Source: Streptomyces marispadix (GTDB taxonomy: Bacteria > Actinomycetota > Actinomycetes > Streptomycetales > Streptomycetaceae). From it: a stretch of DNA of 64,000 nt. Location of the stretch: assembly GCF_022524345.1 (NCBI RefSeq), contig NZ_JAKWJU010000002.1, forward strand, positions 6,004,001-6,068,000. Reading direction: 5' to 3'. The notes below the pieces were generated by a model. It made no database searches. It was not told the DNA's origin and worked only from the letters and a program-made list of their open reading frames with translations. This document shows positions 34,467-45,436 of the stretch, piece by piece (within the stretch, counting starts at the first letter, position 1; every line of letters starts with the position of its first letter). The position numbers and the translations under genes are program-made.

Positions 34467-35261
34467 ATGTCAGGCCCGGAAGCAGGGCAGTTGAGCGACA
34501 CCGCCACCGCCGGTGCGCGCTTCCGCGGCCGTACGGCCGTCGTCACCGGCTCCGCCACGGGCATCGGCGCGGCCACCGCACGCCGCCTCGCCGCCGAGGG
34601 TGCGGCCGTCGTCGTCGCCGACATCGACGAACGGCACGGCGCACAGGTCGCCTCTCGGATACGCGAGGCGGGCGGCGACGCCGTCTTCGTGGCCGCCGAC
34701 GTCGGCCACGAGGAAGCCTGGCGGCGCATCGTCGAATCCGCCCACGCCTACGGGCCGGTCGGTGTACTCGTCAGCAACGCCGTGCGGGTCGAGGTCGCCC
34801 CAGCCCACGAGACGACGCCCGCCTCCTGGGACCGGCAGATCTCCGTCGGTCTCACCGCCGCCTACCTGGGCGTGCGCGCCTGCCTGGACGATCTGCGCAC
34901 CCAGCGCGGAGCGGTCGTCCTCGTCTCCTCCGTACACGCGCACCGGGGCATCCCCGGCCACCCCGCGTACGCGGCCGCGAAGGGCGGACTGCTGTCCCTC
35001 AGCGGCCAGTTGACCGTCGAGTACGGGCCCGAGGTGCGGTTCAACACCGTGCTGCCGGGGCCGGTGCTCACCGGCCTGTGGGACCGGGTGCCGCAGGAGG
35101 AGCGGGACGCGAGCGTCGCCGAGACCGCCGCACGCCGCTTCGGCACACCGGAGGAGGTCGCCTCGGCCATCGCGTACCTTGCTTCGCCGGAGGCTTCGTA
35201 CGTCACCGGCGCGAGCCTTCTCGTCGACGGGGGCTGGAGCGTCATGAAGTCCTCGGCATGA
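34467..35261 (+). CDS. SDR-family NAD(P) dehydrogenase (candidate galactose 1-dehydrogenase)
   Basis: 264 residues. Rossmann motif T-G-S-A-T-G-I-G-A-A-T near residue 28, acidic D-I-D-E-R pointing to NAD preference, S-N-A-V near 100, catalytic Ser in V-S-S-V-H-A-H and Y-A-A-A-K near 170, and the ending G-A-S-L-L-V-D-G-G-W. AGGTGAGGAG lies before the ATG. It diverges from the beta-galactosidase operon and precedes the DgoR-like gene. Oxidation of galactose to galactonolactone would join the two halves of the island; this role is inferred from context. Confidence 0.8.
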   Translation: MSGPEAGQLSDTATAGARFRGRTAVVTGSATGIGAATARRLAAEGAAVVVADIDERHGAQVASRIREAGGDAVFVAADVGHEEAWRRIVESAHAYGPVGVLVSNAVRVEVAPAHETTPASWDRQISVGLTAAYLGVRACLDDLRTQRGAVVLVSSVHAHRGIPGHPAYAAAKGGLLSLSGQLTVEYGPEVRFNTVLPGPVLTGLWDRVPQEERDASVAETAARRFGTPEEVASAIAYLASPEASYVTGASLLVDGGWSVMKSSA

Positions 35262-35337
35262 CGGGGGAGTCGCGAGCGGAGCCCGCGCGGGAGACGAAGC
35301 CGCGCCGAGGGCGCCGCGTAACGGGAGCCGGGCCCGC

Positions 35338-36102
35338 GTGAGCGGGGCACCGGCCGTGAGGGAGAAGATCAGGGCGATGTCCGGTTACGCGCGCCGCGGG
35401 GTCCACGGCCAGACCGTCGAAGCCATAGCGCACCGGGTGCTCGGCGGCCGCATCGGCGAAGGCGACACCCTCGACCTGGGGGCGCTCCAGAGCGAACTCG
35501 GCGTCAGCCTCACGGTGTTGCGAGAATCGCTGAAGGTACTGGCCGCCAAGGGCATGGTCGACGCCCGGCAGAAGCGGGGCACGTTCGTACGGCCTCGGTC
35601 CGACTGGCACTTCCTCGACGCGGACGTACTGCGCTGGCAGTTCGAGACCGCGGAGGGCCCGGCGGGCGCCGATCATCCGCTGCTGCGCGACCTCGGCGAG
35701 GTGCGCGGCATCGTCGAACCGGCCGCGGTACGGCTCGCGGCGGAACGCCGCACCGACGCCGACCTCGCCGCCCTCGACGAGGCCATCGCCGCGATGACCA
35801 GCGCCTCGGCCGTCGGCGACGAGGCAGTGGACGCCGACCTCGCCTTCCATCGTGCGCTGCTGGCCGCGTCGCACAACGAGATGCTCGAACGCATGGAGAT
35901 GGTCATCGCCACGGGTCTCGCCTTCCGCGACCGCCTGGTCCACGCGTCCGGCCACCGCCCGCAGGACCCCGTACCCAGCCACAGTGTCGTACTCGACGCC
36001 GTACGGTCACGCGACGCGGACGCGGCGGAGACGGCCATGCGTGCGCTGCTCCAGCAGTCGGCCCGCGACCTGGAGGAGATCCGCCGCACGGCGACGGGGT
36101 GA
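35338..36102 (+). CDS. GntR-family regulator, FCD subfamily (DgoR-like)
   Basis: 254 residues from a GTG. N-terminal winged helix (V-E-A-I-A-H-R-V-L-G-G-R-I, then E-L-G-V-S-L-T-V-L-R-E-S-L-K-V-L-A-A-K-G-M-V) near residues 25-75, then R-Q-K-R-G-T-F-V-R-P-R. FCD domain with D-L-A-F-H-R-A-L-L-A-A-S-H-N near 165 and H-S-V-V-L-D-A-V near 220 provides the metal-binding His/Asp residues. DgoR regulators bind galactonate or a derivative and repress galactonate genes. The palindrome at 34340-34354 is its probable site. Confidence 0.88.
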   Translation: MSGAPAVREKIRAMSGYARRGVHGQTVEAIAHRVLGGRIGEGDTLDLGALQSELGVSLTVLRESLKVLAAKGMVDARQKRGTFVRPRSDWHFLDADVLRWQFETAEGPAGADHPLLRDLGEVRGIVEPAAVRLAAERRTDADLAALDEAIAAMTSASAVGDEAVDADLAFHRALLAASHNEMLERMEMVIATGLAFRDRLVHASGHRPQDPVPSHSVVLDAVRSRDADAAETAMRALLQQSARDLEEIRRTATG

Positions 36103-36119
36103 GGATCGCTACCGCGTGA

Positions 36120-36135
36120 GGGCCGCGGACGGCCC
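36120..36135. terminator. Hairpin between convergent genes
   Basis: GGGCCG-CGGA-CGGCCC, a perfect 6-bp stem with a tetraloop, between the GntR stop and the DUF397 stop. No T-run. Confidence 0.45.
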
Positions 36136-36147
36136 CGTCCCGGTGCG

Positions 36148-36363
36148 TCAGTGCGTGGTGCGGCCCGCGGCGTAGGTGACGAACCGGGCCCACTGGGACG
36201 TCGGTACGGCCAGGAGGGGGCCGTGGGGTGACTTGGAGTCCCGTACGTGGACGGTGTGGGGGCGTGCGGCGACTTCGACGCAGTCGCCGCCGTCCGAGCC
36301 GCTGTAGCTGCTCTTGAACCACCGCAGGTCACCTGAACCGGCCTTGTGCTGCTGGGTGTTCAT
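36148..36363 (-). CDS. DUF397-domain small protein
   Basis: 71 residues. L-R-W-F-K-S-S-Y-S-G-S-D-G-G-D-C-V-E-V-A near residue 13-32 and V-R-D-S-K-S-P-H-G-P near 40 are the DUF397 signature. In Streptomyces these small proteins pair with XRE/DUF5753 regulators (the WhiJ/AbaA-like systems), modulating DNA binding. The start overlaps the stop of such a regulator by 4 bp. Confidence 0.92.
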   Translation of the reverse strand: MNTQQHKAGSGDLRWFKSSYSGSDGGDCVEVAARPHTVHVRDSKSPHGPLLAVPTSQWARFVTYAAGRTTH

Positions 36364-37202
36364 AGCTCTCCCGCAAGCTGTTCGATGAACGACGTCGACT
36401 CCCTGAGGTTCAGAGCCATCGAGCGCAGCTTGCCATATCGAAGGGAGAAGGAACTCACTTCTGCGCGGTCGCTTACGACATGACCGATTCCCTGCGATTC
36501 GAAGTAGCCGAAATGCTGGTGCTCTTCGTTCTCGATGAGCACCATCGGGCCGTTCAGCCCTGGGTGGAAGCCCCGTCCCAGCGGCATGACTTGAATTTCC
36601 ACGTTGCGCAACCGGCCCTGCGCCAGAAGATGACCGATCTGCTCTCGCATGGTCTCCGGCGACCCGAGTGGGTTTCGCAGCGCCGCCTCCTCGATGACGA
36701 ACGAGCAGTTGACGGGCGGATGCCTGGTCAGGAGCCGCTGCCTGTTCAGCCGGGCTTCCACGTGCTGTTCGACGACGCTTTCCTCAAGGGGAGGGCACCT
36801 GCCGTCGAACACGGCACGGGCGTAGTCCTCTGTCTGGAGGAGCCCAGGTACGAGTTGCGGATCGTAGGAACTGCGGCTCACCGCCTCCATTTCGATCAGC
36901 ACGAAGTCCCGGAAGAACGCCGGGAGTTTGGCGAAGTCCACCTCTTCCTGGAGGACTTGGAGCGCGCCGCCCGCTGCCAGCTCCCGCTCGGCGGCGGCGG
37001 TGAACGGCGCCTTCGCGGGGCGGCGGCCCTGTTCGATCGACGCGACCGACTCGGGTGAGTAGCTGATGCGTTCGGCCAACTCCTCTTGCGTCAGCCCGGA
37101 GTTGTCCCTGAAGAGCTTCAGCAGCTTTCCGTAGCCCACCCAGATCGCGGGCCGGTCCTCGTTCTTCCTGACGGTCTGCTTGCCGTTCGCATTGCTGCCC
37201 AT
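36360..37202 (-). CDS. XRE-family regulator with DUF5753
   Basis: 280 residues. N-terminal helix-turn-helix (S-G-L-T-Q-E-E-L-A-E-R-I-S-Y-S-P-E-S-V-A-S-I-E-Q-G-R-R) near residues 35-62, then DUF5753 with V-P-G-L-L-Q-T-E-D-Y-A-R-A near 128 and F-V-I-E-E-A-A-L-R near 180. Pairs with the overlapping DUF397 gene. GC content is a little lower than in neighbours, common for these lineage-specific pairs. Targets are probably self and developmental or metabolic genes. Confidence 0.92.
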   Translation of the reverse strand: MGSNANGKQTVRKNEDRPAIWVGYGKLLKLFRDNSGLTQEELAERISYSPESVASIEQGRRPAKAPFTAAAERELAAGGALQVLQEEVDFAKLPAFFRDFVLIEMEAVSRSSYDPQLVPGLLQTEDYARAVFDGRCPPLEESVVEQHVEARLNRQRLLTRHPPVNCSFVIEEAALRNPLGSPETMREQIGHLLAQGRLRNVEIQVMPLGRGFHPGLNGPMVLIENEEHQHFGYFESQGIGHVVSDRAEVSSFSLRYGKLRSMALNLRESTSFIEQLAGEL

Positions 37203-37352
37203 GAGCGCCCCACGTCGTCAACGTTGATGAAAGGACCAACGCCGATCGCCAGAGCGGGGGCACGGGCGGCGGCCCGTACAGGACGCGGTGCCGCTCGTAC
37301 ACGACGGTCCGTGCCCCGCCTCGAACTGAACCGGCTGCCGTCGGAGGCGTGT

Positions 37353-38756
37353 TCAGCGCGCAGCGCTCTCTCCCGGAACCCCCAACGCCAGCAGCGCCGC
37401 GTCGTCTTCGAGGCCCTCGCCGAAGGCGTTGAGGAGTTGGGCCATCGCCGCGACCGTGTCCTCGGCGGTGCTGGGGGCCAGGACGGCGGCGTAGTCGAGC
37501 AGGGCGTCGTCGCCGTAGCGGTCGCCCTTGTCCGTCGCGGTGTGGGCCTCGGTGAGTCCGTCGGTGTACAGCAGCAGCGTGTCCCCGGCGCCGAGGTTGA
37601 CCGTGGCGGTGGACACCCGGGGCGCGGCCAGTGCGCCGATCAACTGTCCGCCCGGGGTGGGTACGTAGACGGCACCCCCTCCGGCGCGCAGCAGCAGCGC
37701 TTCGGGGTGGCCTCCGCTGGCCAACGTGACCTCGAATCCGCCCTGCCGGGGCTTCAGCAGCCCGAACAGGACGGTGCAGAAGCGGGGATCGTGCCCGGTG
37801 TCCGCCGTGTTGAGCACGGTGTTGAGATTGCCCAGCACCCTCCCGGGATCGGAGTCGTACACGGCGGCGGCGCGCAGCGTGTAGCGGGCGAGGGAGGTCA
37901 GCACCGCGGCGGGCGCGCCCTTGCCGCACACGTCGCCGATGAACAGCCCCCATGTGTCCTTGCCGAGCGGGAAGACGTCGTAGAAGTCGCCGCTGACCGC
38001 GTCGGGGGATGCGATGTGGTAGTACGCGGTGACGTCGAGACCGGGCGGCGAGGCCAACGCCGGCGGCACCAGCGTCTGTTGGAGCGTGCTCGACAGCCGC
38101 TGGGATTTCTCGCGTTCTTCCTCGGCCTTCTTGCGGGAACGCAGCAGTTCGTCCTCGTAGGAGCGGCGGTCGCGGGCGTCGTTGACGGTCGTGCGGATCA
38201 GCCGAGGCCGGCCCGTGTCGTCCCTTTTGACCACGGAGCTGATCAGAACGGGCAGCCGGGTCCCGTCGGCGGTCTTCAGTTCGAGGGCGATGCCGTTGAC
38301 CTCACGCTGAAGGTGGAGGAGCGGGGCGAAGTGGGTCTCGTGGTAGAGCTTGCCGCCGACGGTCAGCAGATCGGCGAAGCGCATGCGGCCGACGACCTCG
38401 CCGGGCGAGCGGCCCAGCCAGTTCAGCAGGGTGCGGTTGGCCTTGACGATCAGGCCGTCGCTCAGGGTGGAGAGATAGCCGCACGGGGCGTTTTCGTAGA
38501 GGTCCTCGGGGTCCTCCGCCAACTCGGCGTAGGGGAGGGCGGCTTCGTCGCGGACAGGGCCGCCGCCGGCCGCCGCGTCGTGCCACGGCGGCTCGGGCGC
38601 CGCTCGTTCCGGCCGCTCCGCCCGCTCCGGCTGCTGCTCAGGCGGTTCGGCTCGCTTCGGCTGCTGCTTCATCGGTTCGGCCGCCTCCGCACGCTCCTTC
38701 CGGCCCGGCTGCTCAGGTCGCTGTGCCCCTTCCGGGCGCCCTGCGCCCTCCGTCAT
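37353..38756 (-). CDS. rsbP: PAS-domain PP2C phosphatase, RsbP-like
   Basis: 467 residues. A Glu/Arg/Pro-rich 75-residue leader precedes a PAS domain (L-Y-E-N-A-P-C-G-Y-L-S-T, A-N-R-T-L-L-N-W-L-G, about residues 85-200). A short coiled linker (S-R-K-K-A-E-E-E-R-E-K-S-Q-R-L) follows, then a SpoIIE-type PP2C domain: S-G-D-F-Y-D-V-F, I-G-D-V-C-G-K-G, Y-T-D-G-L-T-E-A and D-D-A-A-L supply metal-binding acidic residues. RsbP dephosphorylates anti-anti-sigma factors in energy stress. Its ATG overlaps the RsbQ-like stop by 4 bp, the same pairing as B. subtilis rsbQP. Confidence 0.85.
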   Translation of the reverse strand: MTEGAGRPEGAQRPEQPGRKERAEAAEPMKQQPKRAEPPEQQPERAERPERAAPEPPWHDAAAGGGPVRDEAALPYAELAEDPEDLYENAPCGYLSTLSDGLIVKANRTLLNWLGRSPGEVVGRMRFADLLTVGGKLYHETHFAPLLHLQREVNGIALELKTADGTRLPVLISSVVKRDDTGRPRLIRTTVNDARDRRSYEDELLRSRKKAEEEREKSQRLSSTLQQTLVPPALASPPGLDVTAYYHIASPDAVSGDFYDVFPLGKDTWGLFIGDVCGKGAPAAVLTSLARYTLRAAAVYDSDPGRVLGNLNTVLNTADTGHDPRFCTVLFGLLKPRQGGFEVTLASGGHPEALLLRAGGGAVYVPTPGGQLIGALAAPRVSTATVNLGAGDTLLLYTDGLTEAHTATDKGDRYGDDALLDYAAVLAPSTAEDTVAAMAQLLNAFGEGLEDDAALLALGVPGESAAR

Positions 38757-39556
38757 CGGTCACTGGCCGCGAACTCGGCGATGGCCCTGGCCGTCAGCTC
38801 GGGCGAGCTGAGCTGAGGGCAGTGGCCCACGGCGTCGAGGGTGACCAGCTCACTGCCGTGGATCGACTCGTGCACGAACGCCCCCACTTCACGGGGGGCG
38901 ATCACGTCCTGGGCCACCTCGATCACACGCGTGGGCACCGTCACGCGGCCCAGGTCGCCACGGTTGTCGGAGAGGAAGGTCGCACGGGCGAAGACCCTCG
39001 CCACGTCCGGGTCGAGCCGGCAGAAGCTGTTCGTCAGCTCCTCGGTCAGCTCGGGGCGGCCGGTGTCACCCATGACGACGGGCGCCAACGACTGTGACCA
39101 GCCGAGGTAGTTGCTCTCGAGGGACTCCAGCAGTTCGTCGATGTCCTCGGCGCTGAAGCCGCCGCGGTAGCCGGCGTCGTCGATGTAGCGCGGCGAGGGG
39201 GTGAGGAGGATCAGCTTCTCGAAGAGGTCGGGGCGCCACGCCACGGCCAGTACGGCGATGACGGCGCTCACCGAGTGGCCGACGAGCACGAGCGGCCCCA
39301 GCCGGAGGCCGTCGCAGATCGCCAGCAGGTCCTCCGCGTAGGCGTCGAGCGAGGAGTACCGCTCCTCGCTCCATGAGGAGACGTCCGCCTTTCCCGTCCC
39401 CACGTGGTCGAACTGAACGACCTTGAAGTCCCTGGCCAGTTCGGGTGTCACCAGGCGCCACATGTTCTGGTCGCAGCCGAAGCCGTTCGCCAGCATGATC
39501 ACAGGCCCGTCGCCGCGGCCCGTGATCACGACGTTGTTCCTGGTCACCACATCCAT
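38753..39556 (-). CDS. rsbQ: Alpha/beta hydrolase, RsbQ-like
   Basis: 267 residues, the size of RsbQ. Catalytic triad visible: Ser95 in V-G-H-S-V-S-A-V, Asp in A-Q-D-V-I-A-P, His in A-V-G-H-C-P-Q-L-S-S-P. The early G-F-G-C-D-Q-N-M-W and F-D-H-V-G-T-G-K-A-D match RsbQ/KAI2-type hydrolases. RsbQ activates the PAS-PP2C phosphatase RsbP, probably by making or binding a small molecule. It is coupled to the RsbP-like gene. Confidence 0.88.
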   Translation of the reverse strand: MDVVTRNNVVITGRGDGPVIMLANGFGCDQNMWRLVTPELARDFKVVQFDHVGTGKADVSSWSEERYSSLDAYAEDLLAICDGLRLGPLVLVGHSVSAVIAVLAVAWRPDLFEKLILLTPSPRYIDDAGYRGGFSAEDIDELLESLESNYLGWSQSLAPVVMGDTGRPELTEELTNSFCRLDPDVARVFARATFLSDNRGDLGRVTVPTRVIEVAQDVIAPREVGAFVHESIHGSELVTLDAVGHCPQLSSPELTARAIAEFAASDR

Positions 39557-39668
39557 AACGTCTCTATTGTCCCACTTCGCCCCGGTCGAGCCGCAGCCCG
39601 GACGAGCTCACAGACCCCGCCGGGGCGCTGCTGCGCCGACGGCGTTGCCTTCGCCACGAGGGGACGGT

Positions 39669-39685
39669 ATGCATGAGTCATGCAT
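39669..39685. promoter_or_regulatory. Palindrome ATGCATG-AGT-CATGCAT over the marR start
   Basis: Perfect 7-bp arms with a 3-bp centre; the right arm contains the first bases of the regulator (ATG at 39680). The location is ideal for autorepression and it also lies in the 123-bp gap shared with divergent rsbQ. Confidence 0.55.
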
Positions 39686-40306
39686 GATGCAGCCCGCGGG
39701 ACCGACGAAAACCGCAGGCACGGCGGCGCGGACGGGAACAGCGCGAGCCGGAACCGTACGGCCAATCTCCTCGGTGCCGCCGCGCTCGCCGTCACCGATC
39801 TGGCCGTCACCGGGGCGGCCAAGGCCGCGGGCGTCAGCACCAGCGCCGCCGCCGCCCTCGTAGTGCTCACAGCCTCGCCCGGCCTGAGCGTCACCGAACT
39901 GGGCCGCCGCATCGGCCTGTCCCAGCCCGCCGCGGCGCGCATGGTCGACTCGCTCCAGTCGGGCGGCCTGGCCGAGCGCCGCCCGGGCAGCGGACGGCAG
40001 GTCTCCGTGACGGCCACCGCCGCAGGCGCCCGTACCGCCCGGGCGGTGCTCGCCGCCCGTGGCGGACCGCTCGGCGAGATCGTGGACGTACTGGGGGAGA
40101 AGGAGCGGGAGACGCTTGACGCTCTGCTGGTGCGGCTGCTGACGCGGCTCTACGGCGAGGCCGGCGACGCGGATCTGCTGTGCCGTCTCTGCGACCGTGC
40201 GGGCTGTGTGCGCGGTGGTGCTGTCTGCCCCGTAGGCCGGGCCGAGCGCGAGGCACACCGGGACGGGCAGCGCGGCGGGCCGCCCGACGGGCATGGCCGT
40301 GGATGA
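39680..40306 (+). CDS. MarR-family transcriptional regulator with C-terminal cysteine cluster
   Basis: 208 residues. Winged helix: L-S-V-T-E-L-G-R-R-I-G-L-S-Q-P-A-A-A-R-M-V-D-S-L-Q-S-G-G-L near residues 69-97, wing R-R-P-G-S-G-R-Q-V-S-V-T. The C-terminus has C168-x2-C171-x4-C176-x6-C183, suggestive of redox or metal sensing. It precedes an EamA transporter by 43 bp on the same strand, its likely target. Possible control of divergent rsbQP is open. Confidence 0.88.
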   Translation: MHDAARGTDENRRHGGADGNSASRNRTANLLGAAALAVTDLAVTGAAKAAGVSTSAAAALVVLTASPGLSVTELGRRIGLSQPAAARMVDSLQSGGLAERRPGSGRQVSVTATAAGARTARAVLAARGGPLGEIVDVLGEKERETLDALLVRLLTRLYGEAGDADLLCRLCDRAGCVRGGAVCPVGRAEREAHRDGQRGGPPDGHGRG

Positions 40307-40349
40307 CGGGCGCCGTGGATGACACGCACCCGGTGACGGCGGCGCCGCG

Positions 40350-41216
40350 ATGACGGGCGCTCTGCCGGCGCTCGCCTCGGCCGCCTGCTACGGCATAGCC
40401 GACTTCACCGGCGGCCTCCTGGCCCGCCGAGGCGGCTTCGCGCTCGTCGCCCTCGCCGGACAGGCCGGCGGCCTGGTCTTCTCGCTGGCGCTCGCCCCGC
40501 TGACGGCGGCCCCCGCGCCCACGGCGGGCGACCTCGCCTGGGGCGGCCTCTCCGGCGCGGGCACCGGCCTCGGAATGGTCTTCCTCTACCGGGGCCTGAG
40601 CCGGGGCGCGATGAGCGTCGTCGTCCCGGTCAGCGCCGTCGGAGGCGTGACGCTTCCCGTGCTGGCAGGTGTCGTCGTGCTGGGCGACCGGCCCGGCGGA
40701 CTGCCGTGGCTGGGCATCCTGACCGCCGTGCCCGCCCTGTGGCTGGTCTCGCGCGACGGCCCGGCCCACGCCGCGTCTCCCGCCGCGAAAGGCGCCTCCC
40801 TGGACGGTCTGATCGCGGGCGCGGGGATCGCCCTCCAGTACATGGCCCTGTCGCAGGCCGGCCACGGCTCCGGGATCTGGCCCGTCGCCACGGGCCGGGT
40901 CACGGCACTAGCGGTGATCGTGCCCGTGGTGCTGCTGTCGGGCACACGGCTCGGAGGGCCGCCCAGGCGGCGGGCACTGACGGTTCCGCAGGCGGCGGGT
41001 GCGGCGGCGACCGGCGCCGTGGCGGCGCTCGCCCTGGTGCTGTACCTGCTGGCCGTGCGGGAGCAGATCGTCACCGTCGCCGTCGTGCTCTCCTCGCTGT
41101 ATCCCGTGATCCCCGTACTCCTCGGGCTCACGGTCCTCGGCGAACGCCCCTCCCGGCTTCAGACCGCCGGCCTGCTCTGCGCGGCTGCGGCGGTGGTCCT
41201 GCTCACCGCAGACTGA
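40350..41216 (+). CDS. EamA/DMT-family transporter
   Basis: 288 residues with ten hydrophobic segments in two repeated EamA halves: A-C-Y-G-I-A-D-F-T-G-G-L at the start and G-I-A-L-Q-Y-M-A-L at the second half near residue 158. Each half ends with the P-V-x-x-x-L-x-G-x-x-x-L-G-(D/E)-R-P motif (V-L-G-D-R-P, V-L-G-E-R-P). DMT proteins export amino acids or metabolites. Follows the MarR-type regulator, probably co-transcribed. Confidence 0.9.
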   Translation: MTGALPALASAACYGIADFTGGLLARRGGFALVALAGQAGGLVFSLALAPLTAAPAPTAGDLAWGGLSGAGTGLGMVFLYRGLSRGAMSVVVPVSAVGGVTLPVLAGVVVLGDRPGGLPWLGILTAVPALWLVSRDGPAHAASPAAKGASLDGLIAGAGIALQYMALSQAGHGSGIWPVATGRVTALAVIVPVVLLSGTRLGGPPRRRALTVPQAAGAAATGAVAALALVLYLLAVREQIVTVAVVLSSLYPVIPVLLGLTVLGERPSRLQTAGLLCAAAAVVLLTAD

Positions 41217-41320
41217 AAGGCCCGCCCCCATCCCGAGTCCGCACGCGAGGGCCCGTACCCCAGGCCGTACGCCCGGGATCGCACGCCGCGAACACCGCGC
41301 CCCCACCGCCCGCCGACGTG

Positions 41321-41336
41321 TCGTACGGCCGTACGA
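41321..41336. promoter_or_regulatory. Perfect 16-bp palindrome TCGTACGGCCGTACGA upstream of clp
   Basis: Located 77-92 bp before the Clp ATPase ATG in a 196-bp gap. It resembles neither the HspR (HAIR) nor the ClgR consensus as I know them. CGTACG is common in this genome, so chance cannot be ruled out. Confidence 0.4.
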
Positions 41337-41412
41337 GGGAACCCCGAACCGGAAGCTTGACGCAGTCGACACAGCGTGGCCCGGCGACGTCGGGTCAGCG
41401 GGACGGATACCT

Positions 41413-44082
<2,670 letters not shown>

Positions 44083-44316
44083 TAGTGCCCTGAGGGCGAC
44101 TACCGGCGGCCGTAGGGTCGTTGACCGACCGGCTCACTGAACGGCCGAGCCGCCCCGCCGACTGCGGGCTGCCGGTGCAGTTGCCTGCCGACGCTGACCG
44201 ACGCCCGACGACCGCTGCCCCGTGCCCGACGGCCAATGCCCGATGCCCGATGCTCGACGACCGATTGAAAGTCCCACGACGACAGGGGCCCGTGGCCCGC
44301 TGCCGAGGAGGCGACG

Positions 44317-44592
44317 ATGCCGCTGACCTTCCGCCGGAGCTTCCGGGTGCTGCCCGGCGTCCGGCTGAACATCAACCGCAGGTCGTGGTCGGTGACCACC
44401 GGCGGCCGGTGGGGACCGCGCCGCACCTTCAGCTCCACCGGACGCCGCACGACGTCGATGGACCTGCCGGGCCCCCTGGGCTACCGGCACACCTCGACCC
44501 GCGGCAGCCGCCTGCGCAGCAGTACCCGCACGGGAGGCCGGATCGTGCCCCGCATCCTGGGAAGGCTCAGCGGCCGGAGCCGCCGCGGCTGA
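44317..44592 (+). CDS. DUF4236 family small basic protein
   Basis: 91 residues; GAGGAGG lies 5 nt before the ATG. F-R-R-S-F-R-V-L-P-G-V-R-L-N-I-N-R-R-S-W-S-V-T-T-G matches the DUF4236 start, G-P-G-V-R-(L/I)-N-x-S-x-x-G-x-S-x-S-x-G. The C-terminal half is Arg/Ser/Gly-rich and would bind nucleic acid or membranes non-specifically. Function unknown. Upstream (about 44178-44268) runs a degenerate GCCCGA(C/T)-type repeat. Confidence 0.78.
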   Translation: MPLTFRRSFRVLPGVRLNINRRSWSVTTGGRWGPRRTFSSTGRRTTSMDLPGPLGYRHTSTRGSRLRSSTRTGGRIVPRILGRLSGRSRRG

Positions 44593-44625
44593 CCGGCACC
44601 GGCCGCGGGCATCGCGGCAGCCGCA

Positions 44626-45336
44626 TCAACGCCGCCGCTGCGCCCCGGGGATCTCCCCGGTCTCGATGACCGTACGCACTATCTCGCGCAGCTTGATGTT
44701 CCGGTCCTGGGAGCTCTTCCGCAGCACGGCGAACGCCTGCTCCTCGTCGAGCTTGTAGCGCTCCATGACGATGCCGATGGCCTCGCCGATGCTGTGCCGC
44801 GACTCCATCGCCGCATGCAGCTGCGCATGCGTACGGGCACTCGAGAAGGCGACCGCGGCGTGCGAGGCGAGCAGCCAGCCGATGTGCTCGGAACGCTTGG
44901 TGAAGGCGTTCGGTGTGGAGGAGTACAGGTCGAGAGCGCCGAGTTCGTCGTCCTCGGTGTAGAGCAGGAAGCCCATCATGCTTCCGACGCCCAGCTTCCG
45001 CGCCTCAGGGGCGTAACGGGGCCAGCGTCTGACGGTCTCCGTCATGTCCCCGATGCGGTAGACCTCCTCCGGCATGCGGGCGGCGTCGAAGCACGGGCCC
45101 TCGCACAGCTCACCCTGTATCCGGTCCGACTCCTGCACCATCTCACTGGTCCTCGCCAGCGTCCTGACCTGCTTGCTCTCCACGGTCATCACACCGGCCG
45201 CCTCACAACCGGGGACCAGCTCCACCGCATGCGCCACCACACGGTCGAGCGTCTTCTGCACCGAGCGCTGCGCGAGCAGATCCCGCGCCATATGGGCCAG
45301 GCCCGTGGCGAACTCCTCCAGCTCCTCCTCCGTCAC
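44626..45336 (-). CDS. GAF-ANTAR domain regulator
   Basis: 236 residues from a GTG at 45336 (GAGAGGGG just upstream); a longer frame to 45411 adds Ala/Gly/Arg-rich residues unlike the family. GAF domain (about residues 20-165) with G-C-E-A-A-G-V-M-T and L-C-E-G-P-C-F-D-A near 95. C-terminal ANTAR helix bundle: A-M-E-S-R-H-S-I-G-E-A-I-G-I-V-M-E-R-Y-K-L-D-E-E-Q-A-F, the RNA-binding antitermination domain. Acts by binding two-hairpin RNA targets upstream of a terminator; targets are unknown. Confidence 0.9.
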   Translation of the reverse strand: MTEEELEEFATGLAHMARDLLAQRSVQKTLDRVVAHAVELVPGCEAAGVMTVESKQVRTLARTSEMVQESDRIQGELCEGPCFDAARMPEEVYRIGDMTETVRRWPRYAPEARKLGVGSMMGFLLYTEDDELGALDLYSSTPNAFTKRSEHIGWLLASHAAVAFSSARTHAQLHAAMESRHSIGEAIGIVMERYKLDEEQAFAVLRKSSQDRNIKLREIVRTVIETGEIPGAQRRR

Positions 45337-45436
45337 CACTGCCCCTCTCGCCCGCTTCCCACGGCCCCCAGCGGACCCCTGCGCGACAGCCACAGTAACC
45401 GCACCCGCCACGGCACACCGCCGCCGAGCAGTACGG

